A stretch of DNA of 64,000 bases from Mucor racemosus. Taxonomy: Eukaryota > Mucoromycota > Mucoromycetes > Mucorales > Mucoraceae. The notes beneath the pieces are model-generated. The model was not told the origin of the DNA and did not search any database. It saw only the letters and a program-made list of their open reading frames with translations. Below, one piece after another: positions 11,758-20,522 of this stretch. The stretch covers positions 124,001 to 188,000 of the forward strand of contig JAPEHQ010000013.1 of NCBI GenBank assembly GCA_027405735.1. Reading direction: 5' to 3'. The position numbers and the translations under genes were made by a program. Positions within the stretch are counted from its first letter, which is position 1, and each line of letters starts with the position of its first letter.

Positions 11758-13852
11758 ATTAATTATCTTCAGTGAGAATTGTTATATCAAAAGATACTAA
11801 TATAGAAATACTCTGCTAAAAGATACATTTTATTAATTCATTGATGCTTCGTATTTATATGTTTTCTAAGTGGTTATATGATTATCAATATTATTAATGA
11901 ATTGCCGGGTATTGAGGTACTTGATATGATTTGTTCCCAAATCATATACAATGGAATCTGTGGAATTGGGAATCTGTGATTGTATCATTTGAATAAGATG
12001 TAGGATTGCTTATGTTTCATTGCTACGGATTGTTCCTGAATGTTCCTGATAGCCGCTGTTAATGCTAGTGGTTATGTATGACATTTAGTATGAGTTACTA
12101 AATGTCATGACATGTTGGATTTCGATAGTTGTTCCTGGATTTCTACATCTGGGTAAACTTATGATATATCAAGAATGAGGAATTAGCCATCATTGAAGCC
12201 AGGACCAACTGATAAATGCAGATATCTCTTTAATAATTACCTTCGTTATAAAATTAATAAGTCGGTAGACAAGATATAATTAATTTTCGGAATGAAATAG
12301 CAAGACTGTAAGAACTATTTCCAGTAATTATGAGATAAATGTATTCTTTCTTCAGGAATTCGTGTCAAATAGGTACTTAACAACTAAGTAGTTATCCAGT
12401 TATGATTAAAAATAAGATTAAGTTAATTGAACTGTCAGAATTAAAACAATATTTATAGTAATAATGCTAAATTTAAATAATTATCCATCATTGAAATATA
12501 CTATTGCCCTGTACTTGAAGCCCTTAGTTACCCTTTAAATTGAGTAACAATAATGATTGTTGCATCCACAGATCTGGGTGCATTCCTTGTTGTTGGTTAA
12601 GATTACGACACAGTTTGATATGTTAAGTTCTACATCTCTGTGTATTACGTTATGAAGCTCCGTTTATACAGAAATGTGGAACTAGTGTGTGTCACCTAGA
12701 CTTGATTGGATATATATACATATAATTAGACTCCTTTTAGACTAGTCATATAATTAGAGAATGTGAATATAAAAGAAGATGGTTCGATCTTATAATAAAG
12801 TTCTTTAGTTTTAGTGTGCTCTTTCATTTTATAACAGTTTTCCTTTATTTTTATTAAATGATTTAGTACATATTTTAGCTTTGAGATTGGTATAATCTCC
12901 TGACGTAACAATGATTTCCCAAAATAACCAACTGATCCCGAGTAAAGTTGATGCAAACAAGGTTAAAAATAAGTTGACCCGTACAAACTGAACGTAAATC
13001 CATTGTCTTGTTCTTCTCAAATTAGTATTAGCTGATCTTCTCATGCATTGACCAGAGTAATCCATTATTCTTTCAAACCAACAATGGCAATTACCCCTTA
13101 AAATTCAGCAATACCATATCAAACCAACCCCAAACAATGAATTCAACAATAACGAGTACCCAGATGACAATCAAATGCAAATTCATACCCACGACAAACT
13201 AGCCATTAATTGAATCCATTCACAGAACATCTTCCAAACCTCGATTCATCCAAATGTTCGTTCAATTACCAGCGCAAACATCGCCAAACTGGAACCAAAT
13301 TGAAATCCCGCATACCCGGTCGCTGTTTAAATACACCTTTTGGTTATTCTATCTTGAAAACTTCATAAAACTCCAAGTAAACCATTTCCAGTTTCCAATA
13401 AAAATACAGACTAATAGAATGAATGATGACAAATTCAAAGCCGTTGAGAGAATCCAAATCCCATCACTAGATCTTGTGTGAAAATTTCTGAAGAGGTTAA
13501 ACACCACTTAATTCCATGATCCCACTGAATCAATTGCTTCCAAACTTCAAACAATACACCTTCAATATAATAATGTAATTCCAGTCTAAACATACACAAT
13601 TATAATCACAATAACCACTAATTCAATCCAAATAGTAGGTATAACCATTTAAAAGACAGTTTCCTTTTATAGAAAGTTTATCCAATAGGTTTACACATCA
13701 ATAAATACGCATATATCAAAACTTTCATAACTGGTATATATCTTTAGCCGAAGGCTATTAGGTATTTTAGTTATGTTTTATATGTTTAGTCTGTAAGGAA
13801 CAACTATTAATAAATGTAGTATACTCATAACTAGTAATGACTAAATACCGAA
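11758..13852. other. Non-coding, probable LTR remnants, one hairpin
   Basis: No gene is supported. 12078-12108 is a perfect 13-bp inverted repeat (ATGACATTTAGTA / TACTAAATGTCAT) with a 5-nt loop. 12760-12860 (TATA-like 'gaatataaaag', then a GTG-rich stretch and poly-T words) resembles the layout of 26540-26650. This may indicate LTR remnants, but I could not find both ends. Confidence 0.35.
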
Positions 13853-13892
13853 CAGATCTATCGAACCGAACAGATCTATCGAACCGAACAGG
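13853..13892 (+). repeat. Short tandem repeat next to a palindrome
   Basis: About two and a half copies of an 18-bp unit (CCGAACAGATCTATCGAA) stand immediately before a perfect palindrome. The unit was not seen elsewhere in the window. Confidence 0.6.
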
Positions 13893-13900
13893 TCGGAATG

Positions 13901-13920
13901 CACGTGATATATATCACGTG
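13901..13920. promoter_or_regulatory. Perfect 20-bp palindrome with two CACGTG boxes
   Basis: CACGTGATATATATCACGTG reads the same on both strands. CACGTG is the core E-box bound by bHLH factors (Cbf1/Pho4 type in fungi). Two boxes on a palindrome, just outside a MITE and 434 bp before a tRNA gene, could be a binding site or an insertion hot spot. The function is inference only. Confidence 0.45.
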
Positions 13921-13926
13921 AGCTTA

Positions 13927-14297
13927 CACTGCAACTAATTCTCGCTGAATACGCAGGGAATACGCATGGTAAAACGAACATATTACCTCCGTATTCAGTA
14001 AATGGTAATACGAACATATTACTTTACAGTGGAATACGGTGTAGTAATACGCTCATATTATGGTGATGGAACTCGCATATTACATGCATACTCCAACGTT
14101 TTATTCAACATTTTACGCTTTCTACAGGCTCTCTTTATTCTTAAACCTTTTTTTATTTGCTCATTTTGAAAATATTGCCATTATATTACAATGTTTTCTA
14201 ATTTTTTCATTGCTTACATAATTTTCTTTCACTAAAAAAAAATATGGACTTATTACCTGCAAGGAAAACGAGGTAATACGGACTTTAGTTGCAGTGA
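13927..14297. mobile_element. PIF/Harbinger-like MITE
   Basis: The element begins CACTGCAACTAA at 13927, and its other end is the exact inverse TTAGTTGCAGTG at 14285-14296. This gives 12-bp perfect terminal inverted repeats about 370 bp apart. TTA flanks both sides (13924-13926 and 14298-14300). A 3-bp TTA/TAA duplication is typical of PIF/Harbinger. The left half holds four degenerate copies of a near-palindromic GTAATACGAACATATTAC site. It has no coding capacity, so it would depend on a transposase elsewhere. Confidence 0.6.
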
Positions 14298-14353
14298 TTA
14301 ATATATTTATTATTACTATTTATTAAGAATAACACTTGACAAAAACATGAAAT

Positions 14354-14424
14354 GCGCGGTTGGTTAAGTGGTATAATCTTCGCCTGCCACGCGAAGGGCC
14401 GGGGTTCGATTCCCCGACCGCGCA
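14354..14424 (+). tRNA. tRNA-Gly (anticodon GCC)
   Basis: 71-nt cloverleaf. The acceptor stem GCGCGGT pairs with ACCGCGC and is followed by discriminator A. The D-arm box A is TGGTTAAGTGG. The anticodon stem TTCGC/GCGAA encloses loop CTGCCAC, so the anticodon is GCC, reading GGC glycine codons. The T-arm box B is GGTTCGATTCC. There is no intron and no encoded CCA. A run of T at 14426 onward is the expected RNA polymerase III terminator. A gypsy retrotransposon begins 88 bp downstream and a MITE ends 56 bp upstream. Confidence 0.95.
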
Positions 14425-14512
14425 ATTTTTTTTCAATTGCGCAAAGGAAGTGTTTGTAGCTTTATTCTGGAAAAAATCAATCAATAACTTGCCGTAGAAG
14501 TTTTAATACTGT

Positions 14513-15253
14513 TGTTACAAATCGAACATTTATTATTTGAATAAACTCTTTTTTTTTTGTTACCCTTGAACTCATCTTTCCAAATCTGTCACAATCTGTC
14601 AAAAGTAAAATCAAACACAAATTCAAAGCACGAAGGCTTTGTAACAACACCCATATATTCATAAAGATTCCTTTTTAATCAAACTTCTGGAGACTCGACT
14701 CTCTTTAATCCATAAATTTATTATATAATCCCTGCATTCAAGATACGACAACCATTTGATCTTGCCATGACTCACAATTACTCTTATTTTGCCCCAATTA
14801 TTGGAAGGAGATCAGTTAAAGATTGATCTCGAACATATTATCTACCTAGACATAGAAATTATTAGAAACAATTAGAAATTATACAATTATTATAAAAAGG
14901 AAGCTATAGACTTCAACCAAATAAAGATCGTCTTATATCTTACATACTTTATATCATATCTAAATTGCTCGCTATTCTATTAGTTAGGAGCTCAATTGTC
15001 TTTTATCCTTTTATATTACATTACATTATATACTAGATCCCTTGAACTGTCGTTAGAAGTTCATTGTACCTTTTCCACATTTACATCTTTCGTTTTATAT
15101 ACATTTATATAAAACATTTACTTACTAGTTGGACAACTATAAACCTGGTGCTCATTGAATAGACATTACTGCTCTGGAAATATCTATTTTATTTACTTTC
15201 AATCCTACTTTCTCTTATTACTTTATCACTTTCACTAGTTACCGCTCGTAACA
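14513..15253 (+). repeat. 5' LTR of the gypsy element
   Basis: 741 bp, starting TGTTACAAATCGAAC and ending CGTAACA. The 6-bp ends TGTTAC/GTAACA are inverted repeats. A TATA-like 'tatataaaac' region lies near 15105-15115. It differs from the 3' LTR only in one T of a poly-T run by eye. The related older LTR at 23168 keeps the same overall order of motifs but is clearly diverged. Confidence 0.95.
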
Positions 15254-15254
15254 C

Positions 15255-15272
15255 GTGGTGCTCATTAACAGG
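15255..15272 (+). other. Candidate primer-binding site
   Basis: TGGTGCTCATTAACAGGG begins two bases after the 5' LTR, where a minus-strand primer site is expected. TGG matches the complement of a tRNA CCA end. I could not match the rest to a specific tRNA. The first 11 bases (TGGTGCTCATT) also occur inside each LTR near 15149, which is unusual. Confidence 0.5.
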
Positions 15273-15323
15273 GTATCCTAATCTATTTTATCAAGAAACT
15301 ATCAAGACATCTGTATCTCTAAC

Positions 15324-16694
15324 ATGTCCACTATCTCTACTACCGAAAACGCTGTGTTGGCCACAAGCAACCAAGATTCTAACCGCTGGGCTAGCGTAAG
15401 TAAACCTAAAATTGTTGAATTTTATGGTTTCGAAGGAGAAGATTTCCGCCACTTCCTTCATTTACTGGAATCGTTTTTCGCTATGAATGGTATCACTCAA
15501 GACTCTCGTAAGGTTGCAATTTTGCATGCTCAACTTCGCCGGGTCGCTGCTGTTTTCTTCGACAATTTGTTGAAGGAAAGAAATATTACCCTCTCTAAAA
15601 TAGCTTACCAAGAAGCTATTGTTGCTCTTCAAGAACACTTTATCTCTGAATCAATTATTGAATGTTATCAAAGTGCGTTTGAAGAAATGCATCAAGTGCA
15701 ACAAGAATCTCCAAGTGAATTTTTGTCTCGATTATACGAGGCTGCTGATTTGGCTAATATCACCGACGAAAAGTTCATTTACTCTCGTTTCAGAGCAGGT
15801 CTCGCTAACTCCATCAAGATCTTTTGTAAGGAACAATCTGCTATCTCTTTTCAAGACTGGATCAAACATTCAAATGCTTGGTGGAATGCTCATTCATTGA
15901 AAACTATTTCTTTGGTGGACAATCCTTTTAATTATGCTCGTACAGGTCATTTCAATGGTAATAACGGTAAAAACTTGAATCCCATAAGGGTAAAAAGTGA
16001 GAACACGGTTATTGCGAAAGGCGTTGAAGTTAATAACTCAAAATCAGCTAATGAGGCGTATGTGGATGCAATGTCCCCGACCATTGCTAGCATTACTGCT
16101 AGGATGGAGGCATTAGAGTTGCATTCATTGATACCTCACACTGATGATAACGGTCAAATTGACATGAACGCCATACGTAACAATACTGTGAAGTCGCTCC
16201 TATCCGATAACGAATTTAAGTCTCTCATCAAGAACATTATTCAGGAGACGAATAATGAGAGAGTTTATGCCCGTAAGCCATATAGAAGTAATCGTAGAAA
16301 TTATTATGAAAATGATGAGTTTAATAACTATCCTGACCAAGATCAAGGACAAAATTACAATGTTCGTCCTAAGTATCAACCACGCTATAACAAAAACAAT
16401 GATTATAATATGAACTCTAAATATCCTCAACAATCAAACTACTATCAAAACAATAATGGTTACCAAGGGTATAACAACAGAGATCAGCTTAATTATCAAC
16501 ACAATAATTATGGCCCTGCTCGTCCTATGAATGATGGTGGTCCACCTCCTCAAGACAATCAAATTAGACAAAATTCCAATATTAATCCAAATACAAGTGG
16601 ACAAGGTCAAGGTGATAATCGAGGTTTCCCTCAATCCGGCTATAATTCAAAGCGTAATAATTATATAAAGGATAACAACGTGTCAAAAAACTAA
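15324..16694 (+). CDS. gag: Gag polyprotein of the gypsy element
   Basis: 456-residue capsid-type protein that would assemble virus-like particles around the element's RNA. Residues about 25-195 fit a retrotransposon Gag capsid domain (FYGFEGEDFRHFLHLLESFF, LRRVAAVFFDNL, a SPSEFLSRL-like segment and a WIKHSNAWW end). The C-terminal 120 residues are dominated by Asn, Gln, Tyr, Gly and Arg, with no CCHC zinc knuckle. RNA binding is therefore presumably done by this basic, prion-like tail. The ATG lies 70 bp after the LTR. The stop codon is immediately preceded by a slippery heptamer that leads into pol. Confidence 0.9.
   Translation: MSTISTTENAVLATSNQDSNRWASVSKPKIVEFYGFEGEDFRHFLHLLESFFAMNGITQDSRKVAILHAQLRRVAAVFFDNLLKERNITLSKIAYQEAIVALQEHFISESIIECYQSAFEEMHQVQQESPSEFLSRLYEAADLANITDEKFIYSRFRAGLANSIKIFCKEQSAISFQDWIKHSNAWWNAHSLKTISLVDNPFNYARTGHFNGNNGKNLNPIRVKSENTVIAKGVEVNNSKSANEAYVDAMSPTIASITARMEALELHSLIPHTDDNGQIDMNAIRNNTVKSLLSDNEFKSLIKNIIQETNNERVYARKPYRSNRRNYYENDEFNNYPDQDQGQNYNVRPKYQPRYNKNNDYNMNSKYPQQSNYYQNNNGYQGYNNRDQLNYQHNNYGPARPMNDGGPPPQDNQIRQNSNINPNTSGQGQGDNRGFPQSGYNSKRNNYIKDNNVSKN
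16685..16691 (+). promoter_or_regulatory. -1 ribosomal frameshift site A_AAA_AAC
   Basis: The gag frame reads tcA AAA AAC TAA, a canonical X_XXY_YYZ slippery heptamer directly before the stop codon. A -1 slip continues at CTA AAT GAG, which is exactly the pol frame. That frame is open from 16676 to 19786. Pol has no ATG near its start, so a Gag-Pol fusion by -1 frameshifting is the simplest expression route. I did not identify a downstream pseudoknot. Confidence 0.85.
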
Positions 16695-19600
16695 ATGAGG
16701 CAATTGTTGATACAAACAATCTTAATGGTCAATTGCCTATAAACCAACAAAAATCCATTTACCCCACTTTGAACACTCTCGAGACCCTAGACCTTAATGC
16801 GGCCAGAATTTCTAGACCACCGGAAGTGTCCAAAGCTCCTATACTCACTAAAGATAAATCTCAAAAAAAAGTAACAAAACCAACATTAAAACAACAAAAA
16901 AATATACATATAATGGATTCTCCTATGGAAACCGAGAAACCTATCGTCAATTTTGAACACCTTGACGAACCCCAACCTGTGGTATTAACACAACCTTTTG
17001 CACCGAAACTCCCTCATCAAACCCTTACTGATAGTAACACGAAATCTATTAAAAGACCTTCTGAACCGTTATCATCAAGAATCTCATATAACGTCGGGCA
17101 TATCTTGGATCAAAATGCTGATATTAAAATGAAAGATTTATTAATTGTTGCACCAACGGTGAAAAGGGATTTAATTAGAGCTATTAAAGTATCTACAGCA
17201 AAACCTCGACAAAATTTATCTTTGAACTTCTTCGAAGATGACGATATTGACACTACGGCTATTTATACTGACTTCTACATTAATGAGATTAAAGTAAAAA
17301 CAATGTTAGATACTGGCTCCGCTAAGACTTGTATGTCTAAAGATTTAGCAGATAAATTGTCTTTATCTATAGATTCTCCATCGACATCGGTTTTTACTCT
17401 AGGAAACGGAACCAAGCAAGCATCTTTAGGAATTGTATATGATGTACCTCTAAATTTAGGGGGTAACATTATAATTCCGGGATCCATCGAAGTCTTACCT
17501 ATATGCCCTGCAAATCTAATTGTTGGTAACAATTGGATGAAAAGAGCAAAGGCGAAACTTAATCTGGAAGAAAAAGTTATTAAGGTCGATTATAAAGGAT
17601 TGAGAGCAAGGAATACATTTTCATACACTAGATCTAATCCTAATCCGCGTATTAAATCTTCTCAGTTGAAATATACTTTCGATGGAAATACCAATAACAA
17701 TGTCATTGCACCAAATCTAATTCTTGAGACTTCTGATCAAAATGACTCTTCTGAGGATGAAGAGGAAATTAATGGCGACGAAGACGACGATGACAGCGAA
17801 GACGATGACTTAGCTATTGAGCCGTCAGATTCAGAATCTGAAATGTTATTGATGCTGGAGGACGAATATAATGAGTTCGACGACGAATCTAGATTTGGCC
17901 AATTAAGATTGAATATCAACCCTGAAACGGACAACTTCGACATAACTGTACTAGACAATTATTTTTACATAACTCCTAGATCAGAACGTACCTACAATAT
18001 TAGTTTGCGCCATCTGTTAAAGCAAGACAAATTGACTAAAAACCCGAAATATCATGTCATAGGTGATATTACGAACCCTCATTTCAATAAAGGAGATGAC
18101 AACTGGACTGACTCTACTTCATACATTGTTCAATGTCAAGATAAAGTGCAACTGGTACTTGTAAATGACACTGATAAGACCCTAGTACTCGAACCAGACG
18201 ACGTTATAGCTGATCTGGAAGTTATATATATGAGCGATGTAGAGGAATTTAAAGCCTATAAAATGGGGAATCTCAATATTGAAGAATTATCGAATGAACT
18301 ATGTAGTCAAGAAATACACGAAGATTTTAATCATGAAGAATACGAAGATAAAATTAAAGAGAAAATTGACATTTCTAATGTACCAAGTGATTTAAAAATA
18401 GCTTTCTTGAGTTTAATCCATCAATTTGATCATATTTTCGATTGGGACAATGATAAAATAGGAAACATTGACGTAGGCGAACATGTAATCCGACTGAAGC
18501 CCAACGCTGTGCCTAAGAGAGTAAAACCGTACAGACTTTCTCGATTAGAAACAGAAAGTTTACAAAAAGAAATCGACAAGTTACTACGATTAGGAATTAT
18601 CGAAAAAGCAGGGTATTCCGAATGGGCCTCCCCGATAATCATGTTAAGAAAGAAAGACGGGACTTACCGTATCGTAGCAGATTTCCGATATTTAAATTCT
18701 CAAAGCGAACCGATGAATTATCCTTTAACAAACATTGACGAGTTGCTGGATCAACTTAGCGAAGCACATTGGATGAGTTGCTTCGATCTGAGATCAGGAT
18801 TTTTTCAGGCAAATATTTCGGAACAGTCAAAACCTCTCACCACTATAGTGTGTTCCGTCGGAGCTTTCTACTTCAGGAAATTAGCACAAGGAATTGCCAG
18901 CAGCCCAGGAGCCTTTGCGGACATAATGCAACGTTGCTTTGATGGCCTTATCAATAGGATAATAGTGTTGTACTTGGACGATGTCACTACGTATAGTAAT
19001 TCAAAGGACCCAAGACAACATTTGATCGACTTGGCAGCTACTTTCACTCGAATGAGTCAACATGGAATTGTTTTGAATCCCGGTAAATGTCATTTCTTTA
19101 AAGAAGAAATTTTATTTCTTGGATACATAGTAACCAGGAACTCGATTAAACCGAACCCTGCCACTATCGAAAAGGTTAAGGATTTCGCTTTACCTACGAC
19201 TGTAAAACAAGTACGAAGTTTCCTAGGTTTAGCCTCTTACTACAGACGATTTATTAATGGATTTGCTCGTATTGCTAGACCGTTACATAAACAATTACAA
19301 ACCACCAAACAAATTCCTTGGAATGATGAAGCTACAAAAGCCTTCTATACATTAAAAGAGAAATTAACAAGCTACCCAATTTTAAGAAAACCTGATTTTT
19401 CGAAACCTTTTGAAGTTATATGTGATGCGTCAATCTTAGGATTGGGGGCAATCCTCACCCAGCGGACCGAGGAGGGACACGAATATCCTATTATATTCTC
19501 TTCTAGATCGCTAAGAAATAGCGAAAAGAATTATGGAATCTCAAAATTAGAGTTGTTAGCTGTTGTATGGTCTGTACAACTTTATCGCCCTTACCTTCTG

Positions 19601-19786
19601 GGATCACAATTTCAGATCACTATCATTTCTGATCACTCCTCTCTCTCGGGGTTACTTAAAACAAAACAACCTACAGGAATTCTTGCAAGATGGATCGAAA
19701 TACTGTCTGAATATAACTTTAAAATTATATATAGAAAAGGCAAAGTCAATGAAGCCGCCGATTTTCTAAGTCGTTTAGGTTATTAA
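16691..19786 (+). CDS. pol: Pol: protease, reverse transcriptase, RNase H
   Basis: About 1030 codons in the -1 frame of gag, ending directly after RNase H. Order: a basic Pro-rich linker; an aspartic protease with the active-site motif MLDTGSAKTCMS (nt about 17303) and a hydrophobic ILPICPANLIVGNNW-like flap/core; a very acidic segment (about 17735-17880); and reverse transcriptase with KKDGTYRIVADFRYLN, FDLRSGFFQ and the catalytic box LYLDD at 18967-18981. RNase H follows with 'CDASILGLGAILTQ', SSRSLRNSEKNYGISKLELL and 'DHSSLSGLL'. The ORF stops soon after 'ADFLSRLGY', where most Ty3/gypsy pol ORFs continue into integrase. Here integrase is a separate ORF. Confidence 0.92.
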   Translation, partial: LNEAIVDTNNLNGQLPINQQKSIYPTLNTLETLDLNAARISRPPEVSKAPILTKDKSQKKVTKPTLKQQKNIHIMDSPMETEKPIVNFEHLDEPQPVVLTQPFAPKLPHQTLTDSNTKSIKRPSEPLSSRISYNVGHILDQNADIKMKDLLIVAPTVKRDLIRAIKVSTAKPRQNLSLNFFEDDDIDTTAIYTDFYINEIKVKTMLDTGSAKTCMSKDLADKLSLSIDSPSTSVFTLGNGTKQASLGIVYDVPLNLGGNIIIPGSIEVLPICPANLIVGNNWMKRAKAKLNLEEKVIKVDYKGLRARNTFSYTRSNPNPRIKSSQLKYTFDGNTNNNVIAPNLILETSDQNDSSEDEEEINGDEDDDDSEDDDLAIEPSDSESEMLLMLEDEYNEFDDESRFGQLRLNINPETDNFDITVLDNYFYITPRSERTYNISLRHLLKQDKLTKNPKYHVIGDITNPHFNKGDDNWTDSTSYIVQCQDKVQLVLVNDTDKTLVLEPDDVIADLEVIYMSDVEEFKAYKMGNLNIEELSNELCSQEIHEDFNHEEYEDKIKEKIDISNVPSDLKIAFLSLIHQFDHIFDWDNDKIGNIDVGEHVIRLKPNAVPKRVKPYRLSRLETESLQKEIDKLLRLGIIEKAGYSEWASPIIMLRKKDGTYRIVADFRYLNSQSEPMNYPLTNIDELLDQLSEAHWMSCFDLRSGFFQANISEQSKPLTTIVCSVGAFYFRKLAQGIASSPGAFADIMQRCFDGLINRIIVLYLDDVTTYSNSKDPRQHLIDLAATFTRMSQHGIVLNPGKCHFFKEEILFLGYIVTRNSIKPNPATIEKVKDFALPTTVKQVRSFLGLASYYRRFINGFARIARPLHKQLQTTKQIPWNDEATKAFYTLKEKLTSYPILRKPDFSKPFEVICDASILGLGAILTQRTEEGHEYPIIFSSRSLRNSEKNYGISKLELLAVVWSVQLYRPYLLGSQFQITIISDHSSLSGLLKTKQPTGILARWIEILSEYNFKIIYRKGKVNEAADFLSRLGY

Positions 19787-20522
19787 ATCAAGACATGTCA
19801 GTCCAATTCCCTGCAAGACGGTAAACTCTGGTTTAAAATGTCCAATACAGCCGAAGACATCTATACTACATAAACTCTGCTCGTTGGTTGTCCAAAAAGC
19901 TGAATGACAACTAGTCAATTGACCATAAACTCTGCATAGTCGTACATGAGGATTACATAGTGACTCAAAACCTTGCTAATTCAAAAGGGTGCCTCGGATT
20001 TTGGCGTGGCACTACACCAATAAACATCTCTCAAAAACTACGTCCAAAGATTTTACGACGATAAACTGTAACTCCCATATAGTCCAATATCATGCTACTG
20101 AAAGACTTTATTTTGATAAACTCATGTGCAGGTCCAAACTACTAAGTAGCTTATGACGGTAAAAGACGAAATGTCCAAATCACTGTACTGTATGACACTA
20201 TATTTTATAAACTCTGTATAAATGGTCCAGAAAGTGGAATGACCCTAAAAGCTAATCAAGGTCCAGATTAAACAAGACGATAAACTACTGTCCAAAGATC
20301 TGAATAGACAATAAAAGCTGAATTTAAGTAACAAAAATCAACTCTAAAAACAATCACAAAAACATTCAACAAAAACCATTCAACAATTCAAAAACATAAC
20401 TCAAAACCAGTGCATAAAAGACAAGGAAAAACATATAGAAAATTTTTATAAACCAAAAACAATAAATAATTTTAAAAAACATAAAAACAACAAACTCAAA
20501 ACCCCCCTTTAAAACAACAAAT
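19787..20522 (+). repeat. Spacer with ten GTCCA-headed units between RNase H and integrase
   Basis: No open frame spans this 736-bp gap. GTCCA starts units at 19801, 19840, 19890, 20042, 20092, 20132, 20173, 20225, 20261 and 20290. Most units run GTCCAAA, then a GAC 10-30 nt later, then (AT)AAACTCTG or AAAAGCTG, and are 29-52 nt long; one is 152 nt. The sequences between the shared words differ, so this is an ancient or selected repetition, not a fresh satellite. After 20330 the spacer becomes A-rich with a TATA-like 'ttttataaacc' near 20446. Roles as an RNA structure, internal promoter or translation element are inference. Confidence 0.7.

Noticed and set aside
12726..13065. Hydrophobic minus-strand frames
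   Set aside because: Considered as a membrane protein, but there is no continuation and no recognised family, and the surrounding sequence looks like an LTR remnant.
16733..16735. TTG as a start codon of pol
   Set aside because: The pol frame is already open from 16676, and a slippery heptamer enters it at 16691. Independent initiation at TTG is not needed.
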